This document shows, in pieces, positions 33,748-41,924 of a stretch of DNA of 64,000 bases (its first letter is position 1; each line of letters starts with the position of its first letter). The notes beneath the pieces are model-generated. The model did no database searches and was not told the DNA's origin. It saw only the letters and a list, made by a program, of their open reading frames with translations. The stretch is from Roseovarius gahaiensis. GTDB taxonomy: Bacteria; Pseudomonadota; Alphaproteobacteria; Rhodobacterales; Rhodobacteraceae. Both the position numbers and the translations under genes were made by a program. The stretch covers positions 1-64,000 of the forward strand of contig NZ_JAAORB010000004.1 in assembly GCF_011601345.1 (NCBI RefSeq), read 5' to 3'.

Positions 33748-34584
33748 ATGGGGCACAAACGCAAATGGGCCAATATCCCGGCCGGGCACGACAGCCCGCT
33801 GGCCTATGCTGTCACGGCGCGGGACAGGTCAACACTGGAAATGGTGCAGCAGGCCGTTCAGCACAATCAGGTGATGCTGGCCTATCAGGCTGTGGTTCCG
33901 GCAGGCCGCCAGTCACGCGCCACCTTTTACGAAGGGTTGATCCGCGTACTGGACGACACCGGGCGCGTGATCCCGGCGAAAGAGTTCATTGACGTAATCG
34001 AAACCACTGAAACCGGCCGCGCGATTGATTGTCTCGCACTGGACAAAGGTTTGAAAACGCTGGCCGATTACCCCGACTTGCGGCTGGCGGTGAACATGTC
34101 GGCCCGCTCGATCGGGTATAAGCGGTGGAACAGGATACTGTCGAAATGGCTGAAATCCGACCCGACGATTGGCGAGCGCCTGATCCTTGAGATCACCGAA
34201 AGCTCGGCCATGTTGATCCCCGAACTGGTGGTCGGCTTCATGTCCGAGCTTCAGCAAAAGGGCATCAGTTTTGCGCTGGATGATTTTGGCGCGGGCTTTA
34301 CCTCATTCCGGTATCTGCGCGATTTCTATTTTGACATCCTCAAGATCGACGGCCAATTCATTCGCGGCATCGCCACCGACCCGGACAATCAAATTCTGAC
34401 AGCCGCGCTGCAATCCATCGCCCTGCAATTCGATATGCTGACCGTCGCCGAAAGTGTCGAACGGCGCGAAGATGCCGCCTATCTGACCGCTGCCGGGATC
34501 GACTGCTTGCAAGGTTACTTTTTCAGCGCGCCATCGGTGCACCCCCCGTGGCTGGACGCGGGGCTGACACAAGCCAGCGCCTGA
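33748..34584 (+). CDS. stand-alone EAL-domain protein
   Basis: 278 residues, a single EAL domain with no GGDEF or membrane part. The signature reads EGL instead of EAL (FYEGLIRV), and AESVE replaces the common AEGVE, but the catalytic set appears complete: Glu of EGL, Asn in NMSARS, Glu in EITES, the DD pair in LDDFGAG, Lys in LKIDGQF and the QGYFFS glutamine. So c-di-GMP hydrolysis is plausible, though some EGL proteins act only as binders. AGGAGG sits five bases before ATG 33748. Confidence 0.85.
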   Translation: MGHKRKWANIPAGHDSPLAYAVTARDRSTLEMVQQAVQHNQVMLAYQAVVPAGRQSRATFYEGLIRVLDDTGRVIPAKEFIDVIETTETGRAIDCLALDKGLKTLADYPDLRLAVNMSARSIGYKRWNRILSKWLKSDPTIGERLILEITESSAMLIPELVVGFMSELQQKGISFALDDFGAGFTSFRYLRDFYFDILKIDGQFIRGIATDPDNQILTAALQSIALQFDMLTVAESVERREDAAYLTAAGIDCLQGYFFSAPSVHPPWLDAGLTQASA

Positions 34585-34602
34585 ACTGTGACAACCGGGC
34601 CG

Positions 34603-34619
34603 TTGCCGCACTGCGGCAA
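34603..34619. promoter_or_regulatory. TGC-rich inverted repeat upstream of phbA
   Basis: TTGCCGCA-C-TGCGGCAA is a perfect 8-bp inverted repeat about 100 bases before phbA. PHB regulators of the PhaR family bind TGC-rich sites, and a similar TGC/GCA-rich tract lies before phbB (around 35978-36024). It could also end the EAL transcript, though no T-run follows. Confidence 0.35.
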
Positions 34620-34717
34620 ATGCTGTATCACAGCTTGCGACCGTCGGGGCATTCGGGTTTGCACGATCCAGTTGTGCGGCGTACCCTCGATGTTACGTCA
34701 ACTGGTGGAGGAAACAC

Positions 34718-35893
34718 ATGACCAACGTAGTTATCGCATCCGCGGCGCGCACCGCTGTCGGGTCTTTCGGCGGATCTTTCGCCAACACGCCCGCCCACGA
34801 TCTGGGCGCCGCCGTGCTTGAAGCGCTCGTCGAACGGGCAGGCATCGACAAGTCAGAAGTCTCGGAAACGATTCTTGGTCAGGTGCTGACCGCGGCCCAA
34901 GGCCAGAACCCGGCCCGTCAGGCGCATATCAACGCCGGTCTGCCCATCGAAAGTGCCGCCTGGGGCATCAATCAAGTTTGCGGGTCTGGCCTGCGGGCGG
35001 TCGCGCTGGCCGCGCAGCACATCCAACTGGGCGATGCCAGCATCGTTTGCGCGGGCGGTCAGGAAAACATGACCCTCAGCCCCCATGCTGCGCATCTGCG
35101 CGCCGGGCACAAGATGGGCGATGTCAAATATATCGACACAATGATTCGCGATGGTCTGTGGGATGCCTTCAACGGGTACCATATGGGCCAGACCGCCGAA
35201 AACGTCGCCGAAAAATGGCAGATCAATCGCGAACAGCAAGATGAATTCGCACTGGCCAGCCAGAACAAGGCCGAGGCCGCCCAAAAGGCCGGCAAGTTCG
35301 ACGACGAAGTGATCCCCTTCACCGTCAAGACCCGCAAGGGGGAAACCGTGGTCGATAAGGATGAATACATCCGCCATGGCGCCACGATTGATGCGATGCA
35401 GAAAATGCGCCCCGCCTTTGCCAAGGATGGCTCGGTCACGGCCGCAAATGCCAGCGGCCTGAATGACGGTGCCGCCGGCGCCCTGTTGATGAGCGCGGAT
35501 GAGGCCAGCAAGCGCGGCATCCAGCCGCTTGCGCGTATCGCCAGCTATGCCACCGCCGGTCTGGACCCGTCGATCATGGGCGTCGGCCCGATCCACGCCA
35601 GCCGCAAGGCCTTGGAAAAGGCCGGGTGGACGCCCGAAGATCTAGACCTTGTCGAAGCCAACGAAGCCTTTGCCGCGCAGGCCTGTGCCGTCAACAAGGA
35701 CATGGGCTGGAACCCCGAGATCGTGAATGTGAACGGCGGCGCTATCGCCATCGGACACCCCATCGGTGCATCGGGCGCGCGCATCCTGAACACCCTGCTG
35801 TTCGAAATGCAGCGCCGCGACGCCAAGAAGGGCCTTGCGACCTTGTGCATCGGCGGCGGTATGGGCGTCGCCATGTGCCTTGAGCGGGATTGA
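34718..35893 (+). CDS. phbA: acetyl-CoA C-acetyltransferase (beta-ketothiolase)
   Basis: Condenses two acetyl-CoA to acetoacetyl-CoA, first step of PHB synthesis and the entry to the ethylmalonyl-CoA pathway. 391 residues: acyl-acceptor Cys in [11 protein letters not shown] near residue 88, His in GHPIGASG and the second Cys in [10 protein letters not shown] near 378. GGAGGAAAC precedes the ATG. phbB follows after a terminator and 180 bases, so the pair may have separate promoters. Confidence 0.96.
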   Translation: MTNVVIASAARTAVGSFGGSFANTPAHDLGAAVLEALVERAGIDKSEVSETILGQVLTAAQGQNPARQAHINAGLPIESAAWGINQVCGSGLRAVALAAQHIQLGDASIVCAGGQENMTLSPHAAHLRAGHKMGDVKYIDTMIRDGLWDAFNGYHMGQTAENVAEKWQINREQQDEFALASQNKAEAAQKAGKFDDEVIPFTVKTRKGETVVDKDEYIRHGATIDAMQKMRPAFAKDGSVTAANASGLNDGAAGALLMSADEASKRGIQPLARIASYATAGLDPSIMGVGPIHASRKALEKAGWTPEDLDLVEANEAFAAQACAVNKDMGWNPEIVNVNGGAIAIGHPIGASGARILNTLLFEMQRRDAKKGLATLCIGGGMGVAMCLERD

Positions 35894-35920
35894 TCGCGCC
35901 CCGGTATCGCACTGACACCA

Positions 35921-35950
35921 AAGGGCGCCCATTGCGGCGCCCTTTTTTAT
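35921..35950 (+). terminator. terminator after phbA
   Basis: GGGCGCC (35923-35929) pairs with GGCGCCC (35936-35942), followed by six T. Strong and canonical. Confidence 0.9.
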
Positions 35951-36073
35951 CACAAAGCCGACCTGACACAGGAAAAGCTGCAACGCGGCAAATTCTTTGC
36001 GCAACAATATTGCGTATTGCCGCGATGAATAGTAACAGAGTTACCAACGCATTTGACCATATTGGAGGATAAC

Positions 36074-36796
36074 ATGGCACGAACAGCACTTGTCACCGGC
36101 GGATCACGTGGGATCGGCGCAGCAATTTCAAAGGCCCTCAAGGCCGAAGGCCACACCGTGGCCGCCACCTATGCCGGCAATGACGAGGCCGCAGCCAAGT
36201 TCACCGAAGAAACGGGCATCAAGACCTACAAGTGGAATGTCGGCGACTACGACGAAAGCGCCGCAGGCATTGCCAAGGTCGAAGAGGATCTGGGCCCGAT
36301 CGACATCGTGGTCGCCAACGCCGGCATCACCCGTGACGCCCCGTTCCACAAGATGACCCCGCAACAGTGGAAAGAGGTGATCGACACCAACCTGACCGGC
36401 GTATTCAACACCATCCATCCGGTTTGGCCCGGCATGCGCGAGCGTGGTTTTGGCCGTATCGTGGTGATCAGCTCGATCAACGGTCAGAAAGGACAGTTCG
36501 CGCAGGTGAACTATGCCGCGACCAAAGCAGGCGACCTGGGCATCATCAAATCACTTGCCCAAGAAGGTGCGGCCAAGGGCATCACCGCCAACGCGGTCTG
36601 CCCCGGTTATATCGCCACGGAAATGGTCATGGCCGTGCCGGAGAAGGTGCGCGACTCAATCATCAGCCAAATCCCGACGGGCCGTTTGGGCGAACCCGAG
36701 GAAATCGCGCGCTGCGTGGCCTTCCTGACATCGGACGACGCCGGCTTTATCAACGGCTCGACGATTTCGGCCAATGGTGGCCAATTCTTCGTCTGA
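36074..36796 (+). CDS. phbB: acetoacetyl-CoA reductase
   Basis: NADPH-dependent SDR enzyme making (R)-3-hydroxybutyryl-CoA for PHB and for the ethylmalonyl-CoA pathway. 240 residues: GGSRGIGAAI cofactor motif, NAGITRD, the Ser-Tyr-Lys triad in SSINGQKG and YAATKAG, and PGYIATEMV. GGAGGA precedes ATG 36074. PHB synthase itself is not in this window. Confidence 0.95.
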   Translation: MARTALVTGGSRGIGAAISKALKAEGHTVAATYAGNDEAAAKFTEETGIKTYKWNVGDYDESAAGIAKVEEDLGPIDIVVANAGITRDAPFHKMTPQQWKEVIDTNLTGVFNTIHPVWPGMRERGFGRIVVISSINGQKGQFAQVNYAATKAGDLGIIKSLAQEGAAKGITANAVCPGYIATEMVMAVPEKVRDSIISQIPTGRLGEPEEIARCVAFLTSDDAGFINGSTISANGGQFFV

Positions 36797-36823
36797 CAGC
36801 CACCATCGGTGCATCTATCACGC

Positions 36824-36853
36824 AAAGGGCCGGCCTTAACGACCGGCCCTTTT
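36824..36853 (+). terminator. terminator after phbB
   Basis: GGGCCGG (36827-36833) pairs with CCGGCCC (36843-36849), then TTTT. Confidence 0.88.
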
Positions 36854-36946
36854 GCCGTGGCAATCCGCCCTTTTGGCATACTGGATAAGACGGCCGTAAT
36901 ATCGCATCACAACCGCCTTATCGGTCTGACCCGCGCGAACGCTTGT

Positions 36947-37117
36947 TCAGGCGTTGGGGCTCAGCCGTTCGATTTCTTCCTTGATGCGAAGTTTCTGTTT
37001 TTTCAGCTCAGCAACCCCAAGATCGCTGACGCCGGGTGCGCGTTGCGCCTCTTCCACTTGGTCCGAGAGGGTCTGGTGTTTCATTTTCAGTTGCTCGACA
37101 TGCGAACTCAAGCTCAT
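36947..37117 (-). CDS. YdcH/DUF465 family small protein, second copy
   Basis: 56 residues, helical: MSLSSHVEQLKMKHQTLSDQVEEAQ and LGVAELKKQKLRIKEEIERLSPNA. The LKxQKLRIKEEIERL half is typical of DUF465 and resembles the 74-residue protein at 26820. I start it at ATG 37117, which has GAGAGG seven bases upstream. Function unknown. Confidence 0.82.
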   Translation of the reverse strand: MSLSSHVEQLKMKHQTLSDQVEEAQRAPGVSDLGVAELKKQKLRIKEEIERLSPNA

Positions 37118-37222
37118 GGGCTGTATCCTCTCTAAATGAAATTGAACTCTTTCAGTGCACCACAATTTTACAAATCTGTCACGCTGCATGTGCGAAATAA
37201 GCTGAATTTTGCGTATCGCTTT

Positions 37223-38008
37223 TTAGTCAGATGCCGCAGGAAAGGGCAACGCGGCCCCAAGGCGCAAGATCGCCCCCGTGGCAGCGTTGTAGTCTTCGCC
37301 GTCCACCACATGCGCCACGCCGTCGTGCAACACCCATCCATCATGCATCCGAAACGCAGCGCGCCCATTTTTGCGCCCGCGCAAAAGCACCAGCCGCGCC
37401 GCCCGGCCCCGGCGGGCAATCAGCGGCATGACTTCAAGACTGCCCAGATGGCGCGCCGCATGGGCCAACAGCTCGGGCAAGCGGTCGGCACGTTGGATAA
37501 ACGTGACGTATCCTCTGGGCGCGGCGCGTTTAGCCGCGGCGCTGACCCAATCGGACAGCGGCGTGCCCTCTCCCAAGGCCACCTCGCGTCCAGCGTTCTG
37601 CGCCGGGGTGCTGGACGCGCGGTCAAAATAGGGCGGGTTGGCGATCACGTGGTTAAATTGCATTTGCCGCAATGCCTCGGGCATCTCGGCCAAGTCCCCG
37701 GTCAGCACATCAAACGCAATCGCGTTGTCTTGTGCATTGCGCCGGGCCAGATCGGCATAGTCGGGCTGCACTTCCAACCCGGTTATCTGCACTCCGGCAA
37801 TCCGCCGCGCCAGACACAGCGACGCCACCCCGACACCGCAGCCCAGTTCCAGCACGGTGTCCCCCTGACGCGCCGGCACGCTGGCAGCCAACAACACCGG
37901 GTCCACCCCCGCGCGATACCCCCCGCGCGGCTGCCATATCTGCAACTGCCCGCCCAGAAAGGCATCGCGCGTCAGCGCAGCGCCCGACGCGTCGTCAGGG
38001 CCGTTCAT
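37223..38008 (-). CDS. tRNA1(Val) (adenine37-N6)-methyltransferase-like protein
   Basis: 261 residues of the TrmN6/COG4123 class of N6-adenine methyltransferases. The SAM motif is VLELGCGVGVASLCLARR, and the catalytic NPPY tetrapeptide is in VIANPPYFDRASS. The first residues (DAFLGGQLQIWQPRGGYRAGVDPVLLAA) match the family's RNA-binding start. It overlaps the DUF2007 gene by 14 bases. The target could be tRNA-Val A37, but the family also contains rRNA enzymes. Confidence 0.87.
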   Translation of the reverse strand: MNGPDDASGAALTRDAFLGGQLQIWQPRGGYRAGVDPVLLAASVPARQGDTVLELGCGVGVASLCLARRIAGVQITGLEVQPDYADLARRNAQDNAIAFDVLTGDLAEMPEALRQMQFNHVIANPPYFDRASSTPAQNAGREVALGEGTPLSDWVSAAAKRAAPRGYVTFIQRADRLPELLAHAARHLGSLEVMPLIARRGRAARLVLLRGRKNGRAAFRMHDGWVLHDGVAHVVDGEDYNAATGAILRLGAALPFPAASD

Positions 38009-38216
38009 ACGCTTCGATCCCGTTGTCCGTGATCACAGTAACCGCAGCGTCATAATCGGAATCGGCCACCATCAGGCGTCTCGGGAACACCCCGATCGAA
38101 CCTTCAAGGATGCTCATATTTACGTCCATTTCAAAGCAGTCTATACCCTCGCCCTGAAGCAGGGCGCGCGCAAAGGGGATGATCGTCGGGTCATTTGTGC
38201 TGATCAACTGTTTCAT
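37995..38216 (-). CDS. DUF2007 putative signal-transducing protein
   Basis: 73 residues, a compact alpha-beta fold: MKQLISTNDPTIIPFARALL, a GEGIDCFEMD strand, and RRLMVADSDYDAAVTVI. This is the DUF2007 layout, usually described as a small PII-like or signalling domain without proven activity. Overlaps the methyltransferase downstream by 14 bases, so the two are probably co-translated. Divergent from ispB. Confidence 0.83.
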   Translation of the reverse strand: MKQLISTNDPTIIPFARALLQGEGIDCFEMDVNMSILEGSIGVFPRRLMVADSDYDAAVTVITDNGIEAYERP

Positions 38217-38271
38217 GGGGATGACATAAGGGCACCAACGGCGGTTTGTCGACAGGTGTGACAGGAGTGTG

Positions 38272-39273
38272 ATGGGATTGGACCACGCCGTAACAAAGCC
38301 GCATGAACAACTGGCCGCGCATCTGGCCGGCGAGATGGAGGCGGTCAACGCCCTGATCCGGGACCGGATGGCCAGCCGCCACGCGCCACGCATCCCCGAG
38401 GTTACGGCCCATCTGGTGGACGCCGGGGGCAAGCGTCTGCGGCCGATGCTGACCTTGGCCAGCGCCGATCTGTGCGGCTATGACGGCGCATATCACGTGC
38501 ATCTGGCCGCGACGGTTGAGTTTATCCACACCGCCACATTGCTGCATGACGATGTTGTGGACGAAAGCCAGCAGCGCCGCGGGCGCCCCACCGCCAACCT
38601 GTTGTGGGACAACAAATCCAGCGTGCTGGTGGGCGACTACCTATTTGCCCGCGCCTTTCAGTTGATGGTCGAGCCGGGCAATCTGCGCGTGTTGGACATC
38701 CTATCAAATGCCGCCGCCGTGATTGCCGAGGGCGAAGTTCTGCAACTGAGCGCCGCGCGGGATTTGAGAACCGACGAAGACATTTACCTGCAAGTGGTGC
38801 GCGGCAAAACCGCCGCCCTGTTTTCCGCCGCGACGCAGGTGGGCGGCGTGATCTCGGGCGCGCCGGAACCGCAGATCACGGCACTGTATGACTATGGCGA
38901 TGCCCTTGGGATCGCATTTCAGATCGTTGACGATCTGCTGGATTATCAAGGCGACACCAAAGCCACGGGCAAGAACGTGGGCGATGATTTCCGCGAACGC
39001 AAGCTAACGCTACCGGTGATCAAGGCCATAGCACAGGCCAATGACGACGAGCGCGCATTCTGGAAGCGCACCATCGAAAAGGGCGATCAGCGCGAGGGCG
39101 ATCTGGATCATGCCCTAACGCTGCTCAACGCGCATGGCGCGCTAGACGCCACCCGCCAAGAAGCCTTGGCGTGGACGGATAAGGCCAAAACCGCCATGCA
39201 GGCCCTACCTGACCATCCGGTGCGCCGGATGCTGATTGATCTAGCCGATTATGTTGTAGAGCGGATCAGTTAG
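38272..39273 (+). CDS. ispB: long-chain polyprenyl diphosphate synthase
   Basis: Makes the octa- or decaprenyl tail of ubiquinone. 333 residues. The first aspartate-rich motif is HDDVVDESQQRRG, the second is VDDLLDYQGD, and GGKRLRPML and KTAALFSAAT are family blocks. Small residues before the first motif suit a long chain, but chain length cannot be fixed by eye. AGGAG stands four bases before ATG 38272. It ends 8 bases inside the convergent ispE. Confidence 0.93.
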   Translation: MGLDHAVTKPHEQLAAHLAGEMEAVNALIRDRMASRHAPRIPEVTAHLVDAGGKRLRPMLTLASADLCGYDGAYHVHLAATVEFIHTATLLHDDVVDESQQRRGRPTANLLWDNKSSVLVGDYLFARAFQLMVEPGNLRVLDILSNAAAVIAEGEVLQLSAARDLRTDEDIYLQVVRGKTAALFSAATQVGGVISGAPEPQITALYDYGDALGIAFQIVDDLLDYQGDTKATGKNVGDDFRERKLTLPVIKAIAQANDDERAFWKRTIEKGDQREGDLDHALTLLNAHGALDATRQEALAWTDKAKTAMQALPDHPVRRMLIDLADYVVERIS

Positions 39274-40108
39274 CGGCGTTCAACCGGGTGACCACCACCC
39301 ACCAGCCGGAATTGGCCTGCTTTAACCGCCCCGCCGCCGATGCGGCGGTTTCGGCATCGCCATAAAGGCCGAAGCATGTCCCGCCCGAGCCTGACATCCG
39401 CGCCAGCAAACAGCCCGGCGTCACCTTCAGCTTGTCAAACACTTGGGCGATCAGCGGGTGCGCCGCCATCGCTGGTGCCTCCAGATCGTTGCGCATCCCG
39501 GCCAGCCACTCGATGAACTGAGTGTCGCTGGCAAAGTCTGGCAAAACATCCGGCATCGGAGGATTATCACGCTTGGTCAGGTTGGCAAAGACCTCTTGCG
39601 TCATCACCGGCAAGCCGGGATTGACCAGCACAGCATGCAACGCGGGCAAGCCCGGCACAGGCGATATATCTTCGCCCACGCCGCGCATCCGCGCCGCGTG
39701 GGGCTGCATACAGGCTGGCACATCCGCCCCAAGGCGGGACAGTGCGGTGGTGTTGGGAAAAGGTTGGCCCGTTATATCATGTAGGCCGCGCAGCACCGCC
39801 GCCGCGTCGCTTGATCCACCACCAAGCCCGGCGGCATTGGGCAGACGTTTTTCAAGATGAATCGCCGCGCTGACCCCCATCAGGTCAGCGGCCTTCATCA
39901 CAAGGTTCTGCCCATCAACCGGCACCCCTGCCGCCATCGGCCCATCGACCTTGAGCGCGGGTTCATCTGCCACTCGCACGCGCAAGCGGTCGCCGATGTC
40001 GGCAAACACCACAAGAGAATCCAATAGATGATAGCCGTCAGGCCGTTGCCCGGTCACATGCAGGGCCAGGTTTATCTTGGCCGGGGCAAACGCCTTAACG
40101 GGTGTCAT
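39266..40108 (-). CDS. ispE: 4-diphosphocytidyl-2-C-methyl-D-erythritol kinase
   Basis: GHMP kinase of the MEP isoprenoid pathway. 280 residues: APAKINLALHVTG with the catalytic Lys, the ATP motif PNAAGLGGGSSDAAA, and SGSGGTCFGLY. The end overlaps convergent ispB, and the start lies 14 bases inside the end of the upstream TPR gene, so it is probably translated with it. ATG 40108 is preferred to the TTG at 40114. Confidence 0.94.
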   Translation of the reverse strand: MTPVKAFAPAKINLALHVTGQRPDGYHLLDSLVVFADIGDRLRVRVADEPALKVDGPMAAGVPVDGQNLVMKAADLMGVSAAIHLEKRLPNAAGLGGGSSDAAAVLRGLHDITGQPFPNTTALSRLGADVPACMQPHAARMRGVGEDISPVPGLPALHAVLVNPGLPVMTQEVFANLTKRDNPPMPDVLPDFASDTQFIEWLAGMRNDLEAPAMAAHPLIAQVFDKLKVTPGCLLARMSGSGGTCFGLYGDAETAASAAGRLKQANSGWWVVVTRLNAAN

Positions 40109-41816
40109 CGGCAACCTTCAAAGGCGGCGCGCCCTCTTCTTCCAGCACCCGGTCAAGCCCGACTTCAAGCTTGCGGCGGATGCGATCGGGGTCAATATCG
40201 GGCGACGGGTTTTCCAGATCGACGAATGACAGCGCCCGTTTCCATTGAAAGCGCGCCTCGATCTGACGGCCCACAGCCCAAAGAACATCACCCAGATGAT
40301 CATTGACCACGGGGTCCACCGGCATCAATTCGGCGGCGCGTTCCATGTGTTCAATCGCTTCGTCATAGCGTCCCAGCCGATACAGAACCCAGCCCAGACT
40401 GTCGACGATATAGCCACTGTTGGGCTGTGCGGCGACGGCCTGTTCGATCATCGACAGCGCCTCGTCCAGTTTAATCTGTTTTTCGACCAGAGAATAGCCA
40501 AGATAATTCAACACCTGCGGCTGGCCGGGGTTCAACTCCAGCGCCTTGCGGAAATCGGCCTCGGCCTGCGGCCATTGGCCCAGACGTTCATGACTGATCG
40601 CGCGGGCGTAATGCACAAACCACTGATCCGTCTCGCGTTCGGCATAGAGTTCCAACGCGCGGTCATAGGCGGATACGGCATTTTCAAAGTCTTCCACCTG
40701 CCGATACAGATCGGCCAGTGACACATGCACGGCGGGCAGATCGCCATGCGTTTGCGTCAACTGAACCAAAACTTCGATCGCCGCGTCGGTCTTGCCTGAC
40801 CGGTGCAGGGTTTCGGCGCGCCCCATCTCGGCGGCATGGAATGACGGATCATCGCGCGGCACCTGCCTGTAGGTCTCGGCTGCCAGTTCCAGACGTTCAA
40901 GATCTTCCAGCAACTCGGCCGACATGATGATCGCATCCACAAACCCCGGGCGTAGATGTTCGGCCGCCCGTGAGTAAAGCAACGTGTATTCCCCACCCGT
41001 TTCCGAAATCAGCGCCTGCCCAAGCGAATAAAACACCTCGGCCAGCCCGTCGCGCACATTGCCGATCCGGGTAAACGGCACTTGGTCGCCGGTCTCCAGC
41101 CGAGCACGCAGACTGTCGATTTCGGGGTCCAAATCGCCACCGAATGTATCGTCGATCATGGCAATGGCGTCTTGGTTGCGACCAAGCTGACTCAGCACTT
41201 CGGCCCAGACCAGCGCGCCCCGGCGCGTGCGCTGCAGCGGGCCATCCTCCGCATCCGAGAAAATCGCCTCGGCGCCTTCGAAATCCCCGACCGAAGCCAA
41301 TGCCAGCGCCTTGTGATAGAGCGCAAAGCCACGCAGCCCGCGTTGCTCGGCCACATCGTCAATCACGTCAAGGGCGGTGCTCATGTCCCCCTTGCCCAGA
41401 TGGGCCCAAGCCTCTATCAGCCCATCCGCCAGCGGGCCCATGCCACGCTCGTCCTCGATCCGGGTCAGCAGCGCGTCGTAGTTATCCTTCGCGGCGGCTT
41501 CGACAAACAAAGCCATATGCGAAATCTGGCTGCGCAGGTCGTCGGCCTCCATCTTGCGGGCGATGGGAATGGCACGGTCGAATTGCCCAAGCGCCATGTA
41601 GGCGACAACGGCATTTTCAAGGATCACCGGGTTCGATGGGTCTTCGGTCAGGGCTTGGGTGAAATACCGCGCGGCGGCGGCAAAATCATATTCGTAGCGC
41701 GCTTGCCGGGCGGCCAGATAGGCCCCAACGGCTTCGTCCGCCTGCGCGGCGGGCGGCGGCGGTGCGACCTGAAACAGCGCGGCAAGGATCAGGGCGGAAA
41801 GGGATCTGACTGTCAC
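40095..41816 (-). CDS. TPR-repeat exported protein
   Basis: 573 residues with a signal peptide (SALILAALFQVA to AQADEA) and many tetratricopeptide repeats, clearest in the second half: QVLNYLGYSLVEKQIKLDEAL, VDSLGWVLYRLGRYDEAIEHM and DHLGDVLWAVGRQIEARFQW. Such proteins act as periplasmic scaffolds; this one regularly precedes ispE in Rhodobacteraceae but its role is unknown. I start at GTG 41816, where the signal peptide begins; the frame is open to 41876. Confidence 0.85.
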   Translation of the reverse strand: MTVRSLSALILAALFQVAPPPPAAQADEAVGAYLAARQARYEYDFAAAARYFTQALTEDPSNPVILENAVVAYMALGQFDRAIPIARKMEADDLRSQISHMALFVEAAAKDNYDALLTRIEDERGMGPLADGLIEAWAHLGKGDMSTALDVIDDVAEQRGLRGFALYHKALALASVGDFEGAEAIFSDAEDGPLQRTRRGALVWAEVLSQLGRNQDAIAMIDDTFGGDLDPEIDSLRARLETGDQVPFTRIGNVRDGLAEVFYSLGQALISETGGEYTLLYSRAAEHLRPGFVDAIIMSAELLEDLERLELAAETYRQVPRDDPSFHAAEMGRAETLHRSGKTDAAIEVLVQLTQTHGDLPAVHVSLADLYRQVEDFENAVSAYDRALELYAERETDQWFVHYARAISHERLGQWPQAEADFRKALELNPGQPQVLNYLGYSLVEKQIKLDEALSMIEQAVAAQPNSGYIVDSLGWVLYRLGRYDEAIEHMERAAELMPVDPVVNDHLGDVLWAVGRQIEARFQWKRALSFVDLENPSPDIDPDRIRRKLEVGLDRVLEEEGAPPLKVADDTR

Positions 41817-41924
41817 GGGGGGCTGCCTTTGCTTATCACTTGCCCTGAACCTAGTATGACAACCGCCCCAAAGCAATGCGGGGCGGCCAATGGACCGCCC
41901 CGCGCGTCATTTTTCGCAGATCGT

